Shown: positions 46,430 to 56,131, counted from the stretch's first letter. The stretch: 57,437 nucleotides of DNA from Candidatus Scalindua sediminis (GCA_008636105.1 VSDH01000001.1:227068-284504); one strand, 5' to 3'. The notes: generated from the sequence alone by a model not told the origin. Numbers and translations: made by a program.

Positions 46430-47650
46430 TTATCTGGCTAATGCCCTTAAGCTTGAGCTGGAACGGTAGAAAGGATGGTAATATAATCCACAGCACCTCG
46501 AACAAATTGGGAGAACGTTGTCTTTGATAAACTTCCTGAATTTCCTGGATTTATTATTGTTCCATATATCCGAAAATTGCTCATTTTTAATATTTCCCAA
46601 TATATAGTCTGGATTATCATTACAAAAGACCGCGTCACCATTAGGATATATCATCAGATGTGTCCAAGGAGCAATGCAACGGCTGATTTTTTTTCTTTGT
46701 TTGTTCCCATTATAAAAAATATCTTGTTTTGTGGAATAATAATCCGGAATATCAGAAATTTTTAGAGCAGGAAAAAACGCGAGTTGAAAATTATATTTTT
46801 TGGAAAGTAAATATGAAATACTTTTCTGCAGAGTAAAAGTATCTATTTTTGTTTCATCCTTCACCCAACCTTGCCATGAAGGCGCACTGCATTGAAACAA
46901 ACTCTCCATAGATTTTTCATAATCCATACCTGTTCTGGTATTATTAAAATAAGGGTGTTTAACAAGTAACATTTCAAAGCCAAGTTCTTCAGTTGTTTTG
47001 GTAATACCATCTAAGTATGGAAACGAAAGGTCACTTATGGTAAACACCTGGCATAACAGCGGTCTTCGTTTATTCATTCTCTTCTTTGCGCTGATGATTT
47101 TTTCTATTCCTGAAGAAATCTTTTTAAAACTACCCTTACTGCCCCTTATATTATCATGAATATCTTCTGGTCCATCAACCGAAATGTACAGTACATCTAC
47201 CCCAAGCTCAACGATGTCATTTGCATATTTGTCAAGAAGTGTTCCGTTTGTAATTATCCAGCAAATTAGTTTTTTATGTTTTATGTGTTTTATTAACTCT
47301 AATATATCTTTGTAAAAGAAGGGTTCACCTCCTGTCAGGAAAATCGTTGGTGAAAATTTTGAGACATCATTAACAAATCCCTTAAATACATCGACGTTCA
47401 TGGTTTCTTTTAAAATGCTCGAATCTTTTTTATAATAATTACCCTCTTCACCCCACTGCCCACAATCTTTACAGTACAAATTGCACAGATAAGTTGGCAT
47501 TATATGTATAAGATAAGGCGAAAAACTGTAACCATTGTTAAGTCGACCATCGACTTGAAAAGAAAGTAACCTTGTAACCCATCTGATCATCTTTATGTCA
47601 GAAAAAGGGGTTCTCTTAGACATTTTTATTATGTTTGAAATAGTAGCCAT
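46430..47650 (-). CDS. Radical SAM/SPASM protein, unknown substrate
   Basis: This 406-aa enzyme has the cluster motif TYLCNLYCKDCGQW (C56, C60, C63), FLTGGEPFFYKDI and ISVDGPEDIHDNIRG, and a C-terminal SPASM-like region with CIAPWTHLMIYPNGDAVFCN, GNIKNEQFSDIWN and CSRCCG. The family includes peptide- and cofactor-modifying enzymes as well as hopanoid and lipid enzymes, and specificity cannot be read. It is last in the leftward HAD / nitroreductase / B12 radical SAM / DUF362 series, 118 bases after the DUF362 gene, so co-transcription is possible rather than certain. Confidence 0.85.
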   Translation of the reverse strand: MATISNIIKMSKRTPFSDIKMIRWVTRLLSFQVDGRLNNGYSFSPYLIHIMPTYLCNLYCKDCGQWGEEGNYYKKDSSILKETMNVDVFKGFVNDVSKFSPTIFLTGGEPFFYKDILELIKHIKHKKLICWIITNGTLLDKYANDIVELGVDVLYISVDGPEDIHDNIRGSKGSFKKISSGIEKIISAKKRMNKRRPLLCQVFTISDLSFPYLDGITKTTEELGFEMLLVKHPYFNNTRTGMDYEKSMESLFQCSAPSWQGWVKDETKIDTFTLQKSISYLLSKKYNFQLAFFPALKISDIPDYYSTKQDIFYNGNKQRKKISRCIAPWTHLMIYPNGDAVFCNDNPDYILGNIKNEQFSDIWNNNKSRKFRKFIKDNVLPICSRCCGLYYHPFYRSSSSLRALAR

Positions 47651-47768
47651 TGCTTTACCTGTGTTTTTAAGTACCGATTAAGGTATTTACTTGCAATTTA
47701 GCAGAGATACAAACCGCAGAGATGACATCCGTCCGACCGAGTTATCCGGGCGGGTTTGTAATCCACTC

Positions 47769-48959
47769 CTACTGTATTCTTTCTACACCCAGAAACTGGG
47801 CCATCTTTAAAAAGGTTCTACCCATAAACGAACGTTTCATCACTATTGCCTTGTAGTTACAAACCTCATCACAGCAAAAACAACCTATACATTTATCTTC
47901 ATCCACTATTACCCTGCCATTCGGAGCTGACATCGCTTTTGCAGGACAATTTTTGATACACTCATAGCATCTAGTACAATTTGGCTCATATACGGAAGAA
48001 ACAGAGGTGCAACTGCTATCAAACATCTTGGCAAGAAGGAAATTTGGAATGTATTTAGATGCAAAATCTTGTGCGGAACTGGAAGGTTTCTTGAAATCAA
48101 GGACTGAAACTTTATTTATTTCCTCACCCACAATGTTAATATTCCTTATATCTGCAGTACCTAATTCTCTTTCATAAGCATACCTGATTATGGGTACTGC
48201 CATAGGATCATAACCTATAATTGTACTGGCAACGGTATCCAGGGCAACACCATCGTAACTTGCTATTACTAATCCAACCTTTCTAGGGTCTCCTGCATTA
48301 GGTCCGTTTCCTTCCATTCCAATGATGGCGTCCATTATGGTAATGTGAGGTTGTACCATCTCGAAGACATCGACTAATGCCTGTGCCATTAATCTGGCCT
48401 TTGGTGCCATTAAATGTACATTTTTTTTCCCATTTGCAGGAATAGAGCCGAACATATTCTTTATTGCTCCCGTGTACCTTGTCAAGCCGTGTGTCTTTAA
48501 TTTAGGAACAGATACTACGACGTCTACAGACTTGACCGTCTTTGCAATCTTGAAATTTTTTACGATAGTAGCATTGTCGTTAATTATGTCTATGGTTTCA
48601 TCCTTGTCAAAATTTACTATTATAGCTCCAGTTTCCTCCGCTATCTTATCTATTTGTGTAATCCTGAAGGCTTGATACGTTGAACCGATTCTGAGACTCC
48701 CACATGAATCTCCAATGTATACCTTACACTCATAATCATTCTGAAGTATATCAACAAGTGCCCTAATTACTGAGGGGTGTGTATTAACAGCCTTTTCAGG
48801 CCCTAAACCTGCTGAAAGAAGATTTAATTTCAATAACACCTTCATCCCGGGCTTTATAAGGTTTTCAACATTACCTATTAAACTTAAACATCTTTTTATG
48901 GCAATATTGACTTTTTCCAGTTCATAATCATTACAACGTGAAATTGCAACTGTAGACAT
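47769..48959 (-). CDS. DUF362 protein with a C-terminal 2[4Fe-4S] ferredoxin domain
   Basis: This 396-aa protein has a DUF362 domain (about 1-300; SVPKLKTHGLTRYTGAIKNM and IIGMEGNGPNAGDPRKVGLV) followed by two ferredoxin motifs (CTRCYECIKNC and CIGCFCCDEVC, about 325-370). DUF362 proteins are iron-sulfur proteins of largely unknown function, presumed to take part in electron transfer. It lies 29 bases downstream of the B12-type radical SAM gene and could supply electrons to it. Confidence 0.88.
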   Translation of the reverse strand: MSTVAISRCNDYELEKVNIAIKRCLSLIGNVENLIKPGMKVLLKLNLLSAGLGPEKAVNTHPSVIRALVDILQNDYECKVYIGDSCGSLRIGSTYQAFRITQIDKIAEETGAIIVNFDKDETIDIINDNATIVKNFKIAKTVKSVDVVVSVPKLKTHGLTRYTGAIKNMFGSIPANGKKNVHLMAPKARLMAQALVDVFEMVQPHITIMDAIIGMEGNGPNAGDPRKVGLVIASYDGVALDTVASTIIGYDPMAVPIIRYAYERELGTADIRNINIVGEEINKVSVLDFKKPSSSAQDFASKYIPNFLLAKMFDSSCTSVSSVYEPNCTRCYECIKNCPAKAMSAPNGRVIVDEDKCIGCFCCDEVCNYKAIVMKRSFMGRTFLKMAQFLGVERIQ

Positions 48960-48988
48960 TTTTCGTATCCAGAAAACAAATCAACATA

Positions 48989-50452
48989 TTAAAAAAACTT
49001 ATTTATTTCTTCGGCCTTTTCCATATCCTCTTCGTAAAGTTCCCTTTCAGTTAGCTTCCCATTAAAGATACGGTTTTTCAGCTTTATGAGAGGTCTTCTA
49101 AAGTAAGACCTATAATAGTATGCCGCAGGGTAATTCTTGATAAATGCCTTGGTAGTACATATATAATCTGCATATTTCTTGTTATATTTCCACCTTAGGA
49201 ATTGTAACTCATCTGGTGTAAGATAATTTGTCCTGATATTTGCCCAAAAGCAGTTATATCTGCTAAAATCGTCTTTATTCGTTACAAGGTTGTTTTTAAT
49301 CATCTCTTCTCTCAATTCAGTTTTTGGGTAAGGGGTAAGTATTTGATCGGCAAAGAAATCTATGTCTAATTCTACAAAAAACTCATAGTTTTGTGCAATG
49401 TCCTCTTCCTTGTCGTTTGGGTGTCCTATTATCATACCACCAACGATCATTATTCCCTGATCGTGTAATCTCTCTACCGCTATTTTTGTCTTTTCGATTA
49501 TATTACCCTTTCTTAGATATTTTAAATTTTCCTTTGATACATTTTCAACGCCGAGAAAGACTATCCTGAAGCCTGCCTTTGCCATTTTTTCTGCCAGAGT
49601 TTTAGATGAGGCAATACCTGCGCTACTGGCCTGGATTATGTATCGTATATCATTATGCCCGGAAGCGACTATAGCATCGCATAAATCTTCGAATCTTTTT
49701 ACGTTCAGGATAAAATTATCATCAGCAATGATTATAAAATCTGCACCGTACTTTTTTGCATCTTCAATATCCCTGATTACTCTGTCTATGCTATACATGC
49801 GAAAGCTTTTACCATACATCTTGTCCATACTACAAAAGTTGCATGGCATTGTACATCCTCTTGATGACTCTACCATATCTAAAGTGAATCCATAATAATG
49901 ATATCCCTTAAATACTCTTTTGCCTCTGGCCGGCAACTTAATTTTATTTAAGTCCTCAAGTTGTCTTGGGTTATTATGGATGAAATTGCCATTTTCTTTA
50001 TAAGATATACCCGGAATACTACCTAAATCACGCTTACCTTCACAAGCCTCCAGAAGTTCGTTAAAACTCAAATCACCTTCACCTCTTACGAAGAAATCAA
50101 ATGGTTCTGAACAATCGCTATTAGAAATCTCATCATACATTAATGTTGCATGATACCCACCTAGGACAGTTTTTATATCTTTATTTTCTTCTTTAATGAG
50201 TTGAGCAACTTTTCTCGATGTATCAAATTGAAAGCTCATCGCACTGAGACCTACTATTGAAGGCTCATATTTTTTCAATAACTCTATAACTGTTTCTTTT
50301 ATTTTTTCTCTTTTCAGTACCAGGTCTGCTACGAAAACATCATGGTCTTTTATGTTTCCTGCGATTGATGATATAGCGAGATTAGGAGCCTTCCATCTCT
50401 TTCCGCTAAAGTGAGGTGCCGTATCGGGCATGGATAAAAGGAGTACGTTCAC
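48989..50452 (-). CDS. Cobalamin-binding-domain radical SAM enzyme (BchE/hopanoid-type)
   Basis: This 487-aa protein has an N-terminal B12-binding-like Rossmann domain (IVGLSAMSFQFD, TVLGGYHATLMYDEI), the radical SAM motif SSRGCTMPCNFCSMD (C200, C204, C207), and a C-terminal DUF4080-like helical tail (YADYICTTKAFIKNYPAAYY). Family members methylate or rearrange unreactive carbons in lipids, bacteriochlorophyll and antibiotics. The start is GTG at 50452, overlapping the nitroreductase stop by 4 bases, so the genes are coupled. The substrate is unknown. Confidence 0.87.
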   Translation of the reverse strand: MNVLLLSMPDTAPHFSGKRWKAPNLAISSIAGNIKDHDVFVADLVLKREKIKETVIELLKKYEPSIVGLSAMSFQFDTSRKVAQLIKEENKDIKTVLGGYHATLMYDEISNSDCSEPFDFFVRGEGDLSFNELLEACEGKRDLGSIPGISYKENGNFIHNNPRQLEDLNKIKLPARGKRVFKGYHYYGFTLDMVESSRGCTMPCNFCSMDKMYGKSFRMYSIDRVIRDIEDAKKYGADFIIIADDNFILNVKRFEDLCDAIVASGHNDIRYIIQASSAGIASSKTLAEKMAKAGFRIVFLGVENVSKENLKYLRKGNIIEKTKIAVERLHDQGIMIVGGMIIGHPNDKEEDIAQNYEFFVELDIDFFADQILTPYPKTELREEMIKNNLVTNKDDFSRYNCFWANIRTNYLTPDELQFLRWKYNKKYADYICTTKAFIKNYPAAYYYRSYFRRPLIKLKNRIFNGKLTERELYEEDMEKAEEINKFF

Positions 50453-50955
50453 TTGATTTCTCTAATAATTTCATTAAGTGGTTTTCTGTAAGTAGACGCT
50501 GGAATAACTTCAGGATATCCCAGAGGTGTTAAGATCAAGGGCTCAACATTATCGGATATGTTTAGTACTTCCTTCACTACGCTTGGTTTAAAAGCCGCTA
50601 TCCAACAAGTACCAAGCCCTTCGGCGGTAGCGGCAAGAATCAAATGGTCCATTGCTATCGCCACATCAACATCAATATATGTCCTCCCATCATTCCTTTT
50701 CCAGGCTTTATCTGGCAGCGCACATGCGCATATGATCATGGGAGCTGTAAAAAACCACTCTTGTGAATAGGCATCCTTTAATCTTTGTTTAATTTTGTCA
50801 TCCCTGACTACAATAAAAAATATAGGTTGTCTATTTGCAGCGGATGGAGCAAGTCTTGCGGCATTTAATATTCGATGTAATTTGTCATCGCCAACAGGAT
50901 CGGTTTTATATTTTCTTACACTCCTTCTTCTTTGAATTACTTCGTAAAAGTCCAT
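50449..50955 (-). CDS. Nitroreductase-family FMN oxidoreductase
   Basis: This 168-aa protein begins MDFYEVIQRRRSVRKYK and has LNAARLAPSAANRQPIFFIV, DVAIAMDHLILAATAEGLGT then CWIAAF, and LGYPEVIP. These are the FMN-binding and dimer motifs of short nitroreductases. It probably transfers hydride from NAD(P)H to a quinone, enone or other small molecule. TAGGA precedes the ATG. It is coupled to the downstream B12 radical SAM gene by a 4-base overlap. Confidence 0.92.
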   Translation of the reverse strand: MDFYEVIQRRRSVRKYKTDPVGDDKLHRILNAARLAPSAANRQPIFFIVVRDDKIKQRLKDAYSQEWFFTAPMIICACALPDKAWKRNDGRTYIDVDVAIAMDHLILAATAEGLGTCWIAAFKPSVVKEVLNISDNVEPLILTPLGYPEVIPASTYRKPLNEIIREIK

Positions 50956-50992
50956 TCCTAACCCTTCTGTATTCAGTCCTTTTTGAAAAAGT

Positions 50993-51667
50993 CTAAAATT
51001 TCGTTATACACCAGTTGTTTTTTTTAGCATATAAATGAAGCCTCTTACTGGCATTCACGGCAATTGGATAACCCATAAGTCTCATGTGCTTAACATCAGT
51101 ATACTGATTAGCATAAGCGTATGAATTTTTAAGATCTATATTATATTTCTTTTCCAATCTTTTCACTATGTCTACTTTACCTTTATCGTATGCGTAAATT
51201 CCACTTATCTCACCAGTAAAAACTCCATTGTCACTTACTAATTTTGTGCCAATACCTAAATCAGCATTACAATGATTTTTGAAACAATCAACTAAGAAAC
51301 TAAGGGTGCCAGATAAAAGTATAATCGTGTAACCTTTATCTCTTAAACTATTAATTTCTCTTAAAGCCTCTTTTGAGATATGCGAAGATATTTTTTCATT
51401 AAAGAAATTCCTTGCAATCTCAAAAATAGCATCTACCTTTTTTCCTTCAAGATAATGTTTGTTTTCTTTTAATTGTAGCCCCTCCAGGTTAATAAATCTA
51501 TTTAAGGAGACTTTAAGATATCTCAATATGTCTCTTGGAGTTACTATTCTTTTATATACCAAATATTTGAAAAACAATCGTTCAGAAGACATGTTTTTAA
51601 TCAACGTACCGTCTATATCAATAAATGCCACTTTTTTTTTCTGGAAATCTTCGTCCTCATCTTTCAT
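50993..51667 (-). CDS. HAD-superfamily (subfamily IB, SerB-like) phosphatase
   Basis: This 224-aa hydrolase has motif I VAFIDIDGTLIKN, motif II IILLSGTLSFLV, and a late YAYANQYTDVKHM where the usual DSxxD acidic motif is altered (AYANQYTD). The family removes phosphate from serine phosphate, lipid or prenyl phosphates. The altered acidic motif suggests changed or weak activity. It is divergent from the IspH-UbiA gene. HAD and UbiA domains are often linked in lipid phosphate metabolism, which makes a prenyl-phosphate role worth considering. Confidence 0.8.
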   Translation of the reverse strand: MKDEDEDFQKKKVAFIDIDGTLIKNMSSERLFFKYLVYKRIVTPRDILRYLKVSLNRFINLEGLQLKENKHYLEGKKVDAIFEIARNFFNEKISSHISKEALREINSLRDKGYTIILLSGTLSFLVDCFKNHCNADLGIGTKLVSDNGVFTGEISGIYAYDKGKVDIVKRLEKKYNIDLKNSYAYANQYTDVKHMRLMGYPIAVNASKRLHLYAKKNNWCITKF

Positions 51668-51858
51668 GCCTGGCTCTCTTTAATGGTGTTTTGTAACATA
51701 ATAAAAATATTCGTAAGGCCCATTTATACCTAGATATCGGCAACTAGGAAAGTTACAAAACAAAGTTTGATTTTATCAAATCTGAATTTCTTTGACAAGA
51801 AAATTGTAAGTTGATAAAATTTAAAAAATACCATTTTAAGACTGGAGATGATAAAACA

Positions 51859-53604
51859 ATGCGTGTCATAGTGGCAAAAACAGCCGGCTTCTGTATGGGT
51901 GTAAGAAAGGCAATGGACAAGGTTCTGGACGCCGCCAACAAAAGCATAAGAAACAATGGCAGCGTCTACACAGAAGGGCCATTAATACACAACCCCCAAG
52001 TACTTGAGATGTTAAAAGAAAAGGGGATAAATACTCTAGGAAACGACGCAGACATTTCTAAAAGTACTGTTGTTATAAGAGCACATGGCATTACACCCGA
52101 GAGGAGGCGAGAGATTGAAGCGACAGGTGCAAACATTTGTGATGCAACATGCCCACGTGTAATGCGGGTACAGACAATTATTGACAATCATGCGAGGGAT
52201 GGATATTCCACTATCATTATCGGTGATGAAGGACACGCTGAGGTGATAGGATTGCTGGGATATGCAAGAGGCAACGGCCACATAATCTCTTCGCCAGAAG
52301 ATGTATCCAGCTTGCCAGATATGGAAAAGGTTTGTATTGTTGCCCAGACCACACAAGACGTGCGTACATTTGCATTGATTGTAGAAAAGCTCAAACAAAG
52401 GTATAAGAATCATAAGGTATTTGAGACGATATGCAGTTCTACTTCAAAAAGACAAGAGGAGGTAATTAATCTCAGCAAATCCGTTGATGCAATGATTGTT
52501 GTTGGTGGTAGAGGTAGTGCGAATACAAACAGGTTAGCACATATTTCTGCAAATGAAGGCACACCCACATTCTTAGTAGAAACAGATGAGGAATTGGAAT
52601 TCAAGAAGCTTATAGATTTTGGTGTGATTGGTGTGACAGCAGGTGCTTCAACACCCAACTGGCTAACTCAAAAAGTTGTGGATAAAGTTCAGGCCTTTCA
52701 GGCTGAAAAAGTCGGAAAAATACGAATCTCTATTGAAAGAGCAATTACAATCTTGATAGGCAGCTTTATGTATATTGGTATTGGTGCTGCAAGCTTTAGT
52801 TACTCAAGTTCTATTCTCCTTGGCATCGATCCCCAACTTAACTTCTGCGCAATCGCAACCCTGTTTCTATTTTCAATGTATGTTCTAAACCATTTTGCAA
52901 ATAAAGAGGCAGCAGCTTTAAATGAACCTTCCAGGGCAGAACTGTATGAAAAGCACCATGGCATTTTTGTAGCTTTCGGTATTGTTGCAGCGGTTACTTC
53001 TTTCGTGCTGGCTTTTATGGCCAGCATAGAAATATTCTTCTGTGTATTTTTTGCAACTTTATTTGGAATCGCTTACAGGATATCAATCCTCCCAAAGAAA
53101 TTTTCCCGTTTCATTCGATATCGCAGTCTGGAACAGATTCCCGGTTCAAAAGAAATATTCATAAGTATGGCCTGGGCCGTAAGTACAGGTTTAATCCCAT
53201 TTTTAGGGTCGCTGAGAGAGAGTAAACTGGCGATTCCTGTGGTATTAACGTTTGCCTTCAGCATGGCCTTTATGAGAACTGTCCTGTTAGACGTAAAGGA
53301 CGTTCAGGGAGATAGAATAGTAGGCAAGGAAACAATACCAATTGCAATAGGAAAAAGAAACACACAAATAAGCCTGATTGTAATTTCAATATTATTAGCA
53401 GCATTACTTATAGTTAGCCCCATGCTTGGTTGGACTTCAGCATTTTCTTATTATCTTCTCCCTTGTGTTGCGTATGCATGTGGTTATTTATATCTTTATC
53501 ACAAGCGCCTTATACCAAGTGGATTGGCCTGCGAGGCTATTACCGATTTCAACTTTATCCTTGCAGGTATAATGGTAATGATATGGTGGCTTTTTGGACA
53601 TTAA
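51859..53604 (+). CDS. ispH: Fusion of IspH (HMBPP reductase) and a UbiA-like prenyltransferase domain
   Basis: The first 285 residues are IspH, with the three cluster cysteines C12 (AGFCMGVRKAM), C98 (DATCPRV) and C192 (TICSSTSKRQ), and also GHAEVIG and AGASTPNWL. Residues about 290-580 are a multi-helix UbiA-like domain. Its second aspartate motif DVKDVQGDR is intact, but the first one reads NHFANKEAAALNEPSR with no aspartate. IspH makes IPP/DMAPP in the MEP pathway, and the fused half may act on prenyl donors or be degenerate. The ATG at 51859 is chosen over a TTG at 51811 because it starts the IspH fold. Confidence 0.9.
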   Translation: MRVIVAKTAGFCMGVRKAMDKVLDAANKSIRNNGSVYTEGPLIHNPQVLEMLKEKGINTLGNDADISKSTVVIRAHGITPERRREIEATGANICDATCPRVMRVQTIIDNHARDGYSTIIIGDEGHAEVIGLLGYARGNGHIISSPEDVSSLPDMEKVCIVAQTTQDVRTFALIVEKLKQRYKNHKVFETICSSTSKRQEEVINLSKSVDAMIVVGGRGSANTNRLAHISANEGTPTFLVETDEELEFKKLIDFGVIGVTAGASTPNWLTQKVVDKVQAFQAEKVGKIRISIERAITILIGSFMYIGIGAASFSYSSSILLGIDPQLNFCAIATLFLFSMYVLNHFANKEAAALNEPSRAELYEKHHGIFVAFGIVAAVTSFVLAFMASIEIFFCVFFATLFGIAYRISILPKKFSRFIRYRSLEQIPGSKEIFISMAWAVSTGLIPFLGSLRESKLAIPVVLTFAFSMAFMRTVLLDVKDVQGDRIVGKETIPIAIGKRNTQISLIVISILLAALLIVSPMLGWTSAFSYYLLPCVAYACGYLYLYHKRLIPSGLACEAITDFNFILAGIMVMIWWLFGH

Positions 53605-53660
53605 TATTTTGTGGCTTTAAGAGAAATTGAAAGTTTAAAAAAAAGTAAAGGATATCTCTG

Positions 53661-54347
53661 GTGGAATCAGAAAAAATAACCTTCACAAGTGATTTCAAAA
53701 AGAATATTAGAAGAAGATTGGTTACAGGCCTCCTTGTTATCTTCCCAATCTTTATTACATTTTTTGTGGTTAAGTTTTTGTTTGGGTTCGTAGGTGGTGT
53801 TTTATCTCCTGTGGTAACGAAAGTCATTGTTCGTTTGGGATATTCACCTCCAGACAGTAAGGTTGATGAATTTGTCATCACAACAGTTTCGATTATACTT
53901 ACATTTGCAGCTCTTTACTTCATCGGCGTTTTTGCAACCAATTTCTTTGGAAAACTTATTTTAGGCTATTTCGATGCAATATTGCACAAAACACCGGTTA
54001 TAAATAATATCTATAAATCATCGAAACAATTTCTTCAACTCGTAAGCCTGCCAGGTAGAAAGGCATTTAAACGTGTAGTTATCGTTGAATATCCACGAGT
54101 TGGAATGAAGGTAATTGCATTTGTAACAGGAAGCATAAAAAGCAAGGACGGCATAGAACTTACGAGCATTTTTATCCCGACAACTCCAAATCCTACTTCC
54201 GGTTTCCTAATTTACCTTCCGGAAAGCGACATAGTAGAAACTAACATGACCATTGAAGAAGGAATGAAATTGATTATCTCAGGTGGAATATTGGTGCCTG
54301 AAGAAATCGAATTTAGCTGCAAGGAAATAGCAAATAACGTAAAATGA
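53661..54347 (+). CDS. DUF502 family membrane protein
   Basis: A 228-aa protein with two membrane helices (about 17-45 and 70-95, with LLVIFPIFITFFVVKFLFGF) and a soluble beta-rich tail containing PVINNIYKSSKQFLQLV and FIPTTPNPTSGFLIYLPESD, the recognisable core of DUF502. Its function is not established. The start is GTG with an AAAGGA about 9 bases upstream. It lies 56 bases after ispH-ubiA and before the LarA-like gene in the same direction. Confidence 0.85.
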   Translation: MESEKITFTSDFKKNIRRRLVTGLLVIFPIFITFFVVKFLFGFVGGVLSPVVTKVIVRLGYSPPDSKVDEFVITTVSIILTFAALYFIGVFATNFFGKLILGYFDAILHKTPVINNIYKSSKQFLQLVSLPGRKAFKRVVIVEYPRVGMKVIAFVTGSIKSKDGIELTSIFIPTTPNPTSGFLIYLPESDIVETNMTIEEGMKLIISGGILVPEEIEFSCKEIANNVK

Positions 54348-54372
54348 GCACCTGCCGTAAAAAGGATCAGGG

Positions 54373-55710
54373 TTGACTAACTATCCAAAATTACTTCAAA
54401 TCAAACAGGAATTCCCGCATATTGCAGTAAACAACATAGTCGAAAAAATCAAATCTGAAATCGCAAACCTCAAACTTGACAGAATGATCAAACCAAACGA
54501 TAGCATAGCCATCACGGCTGGTAGTCGCGGTATTGCAGACATAAACACAATTACAAAGGCAGTTGTCGACGAATTAATCAAATTGCGGGGAAGGCCGTTC
54601 ATAATACCGGCCATGGGCAGTCATGGAGGAGCTACTGCTGAAGGTCAACTTGACGTATTAGCAGGATATGAAATTACAGAAGAAAGCATGGGCGTACCAA
54701 TAAAATCTTCCATGGAAGTAGTCAAGATCGGAGAAAACAAAGACGGCATCCCTATTTATCTGGACAAAAATGCCGTTGCTGCGGATCATATCGTTGTAAT
54801 CAATAGAGTCAAACCGCATACCCGTTTTGTTGGTGAAATAGAGAGTGGATTGATAAAGATGCTGCTTGTCGGACTTGGCAAGGATATTGGAGCCAAAATA
54901 TATCATAGGGCTATAATGAAGCATACCTTTGACCAGATAATCGATTCTGCCTTACCAATGGTATTATCAAAGGTATCTGTGCTGCTTGGGATGGCAATAA
55001 TTGAAAATGCCTACGGCAATGTGGCAGATATTAGGGCAATCAAAAGCGAGGAGTTTATTAAGGCCGAGCCTAAACTTAAGAAAGAGGCCTCCAGGCTTAT
55101 GGCAAAGTTACCATTTAAAGACATAGATTTATTAATAATCGATGAGATGGGTAAAGATATAAGTGGCACTGGCATGGATATAAACATTATAGGGCGTCAG
55201 CAAGAATCCACGCAGATGCCCTCCAGAGCGACACCAGCCCGACAAAGTCGTCTTGGCGGGTGGTCAGGGCATGATTCAGGTCAGGTTTTGAATGATGATG
55301 TTAGAATTGCAAGGATATTCGTGCGTGATCTGACGCCTAAATCACATGGTAATGCCTGCGGTATAGGATTGGCAGATTTTACTACACGAAGGCTGGTAGA
55401 CAAGATAGACTCCCAGAAAACTTATATAAACTGCCTTACGGGCCTTCGGCCTGAAGGCGCTAAGATTCCAATGACTTTTGATTACGATAAGGACGCCATA
55501 GACGCTGGGATATCAACATGCGGGGTAGAAAATACCAACAATGTCAAGATTGTCTGGATAAAAAACACCCTCGACTTAGAAAAGGTTATAATATCTGAAG
55601 CGTATCTGGATGATCTAAAAGGACGTGATGGTTTAGAACAACTATCTCCCGCTAAGGAACTTGCTTTTGATTCTTCAGGCAGCCTCCCGCTTTTCAATGC
55701 GTGGGCGTAA
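54373..55710 (+). CDS. LarA-like (lactate racemase N-terminal domain, DUF2088) protein
   Basis: This 445-aa protein has TAGSRGIADINTITKAVVDE, IIPAMGSHGGATAEGQLDVL, RVKPHTRFVGEIESGLIKML and GIGLADFTTRRLVDKID. These identify the LarA/DUF2088 family, whose founder racemises lactate with a nickel-pincer cofactor. The substrate here is unknown. The start is TTG at 54373 behind GGATCAGGG. A palindrome (55234-55263) is inserted in frame before ARIFVRDLTP, adding about 25 Gly/Ser/Arg-rich residues (TPARQSRLGGWSGHDSG) not expected in the family. Confidence 0.85.
   Translation: MTNYPKLLQIKQEFPHIAVNNIVEKIKSEIANLKLDRMIKPNDSIAITAGSRGIADINTITKAVVDELIKLRGRPFIIPAMGSHGGATAEGQLDVLAGYEITEESMGVPIKSSMEVVKIGENKDGIPIYLDKNAVAADHIVVINRVKPHTRFVGEIESGLIKMLLVGLGKDIGAKIYHRAIMKHTFDQIIDSALPMVLSKVSVLLGMAIIENAYGNVADIRAIKSEEFIKAEPKLKKEASRLMAKLPFKDIDLLIIDEMGKDISGTGMDINIIGRQQESTQMPSRATPARQSRLGGWSGHDSGQVLNDDVRIARIFVRDLTPKSHGNACGIGLADFTTRRLVDKIDSQKTYINCLTGLRPEGAKIPMTFDYDKDAIDAGISTCGVENTNNVKIVWIKNTLDLEKVIISEAYLDDLKGRDGLEQLSPAKELAFDSSGSLPLFNAWA
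55234..55263. repeat. Palindromic repeat inside the LarA-like gene
   Basis: CCAGCCCGACAAAGTCGTCT then TGGCGGGTGG forms an imperfect palindrome translated as PARQSRLGGW. It shares AAAGTCGT-TGGCGGG with the elements inside ligA (11112-11150) and the anti-sigma gene (21025-21052). It is read in a different frame and orientation context in each gene. Confidence 0.7.
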
Positions 55711-55811
55711 AAATCCCCCTTAATCCCCCCTTTGAGACCGAGTTTTTTTCTTTCGTCTCCCAGCTCTTTTGAAAAACAGAATTTGAATACCCCACCCTGT
55801 GGGCGTGGCTT

Positions 55812-56014
55812 CTTCTAAACGTCATCCCCAACTTGTCGCCCGAGGCGCCCCTTGGAGCAGCTTCGAGATCCGACTCAGTCGGGATTGGGGATCCAGAAGA
55901 AAAATTAGTTGATTTTTTACTTTATAAAATTGCCTTAAAATACTAAAGTTCACCTTGGCGAGTCTGCCTTAGGCATGACCTCAACTTCATCCTCTTTTGC
56001 GGAATTTAATCTTC
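55812..56014. repeat. Mosaic of dispersed repeats after the LarA-like gene
   Basis: ATCCCCAA (55824-55831) and TTGGGGAT (55886-55893) bracket GTCGCCCGAGGCGCCCC, GGAGCAGCTTCGAGATCCGA and CTCAGTCGGGAT. This is an inverted version of part of the element at 19658-19936. From about 55943 a second unit (TACTAAAGTTCACCTTGGCG, GGCATGACCTCAACTTCATC, TTTTGCGGAATTTAATCT) matches part of 56909-57107. Together these account for most of the gene-free stretch 55711-56131. Confidence 0.65.
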
Positions 56015-56131
56015 CCGACAGTCCAAATCTACTTGTCTAAACCCCATTTTCAATCGCAGCAAATCCTTGACATTCTTAATACCTAAGAGTATATTACCAT
56101 ATATTTAAAAATATTGTAAATTGGAGGAATT

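Noticed and set aside
46317..46505. 62-codon open frame on the minus strand
   Set aside because: It overlaps the end of the SPASM radical SAM gene and has no family resemblance.
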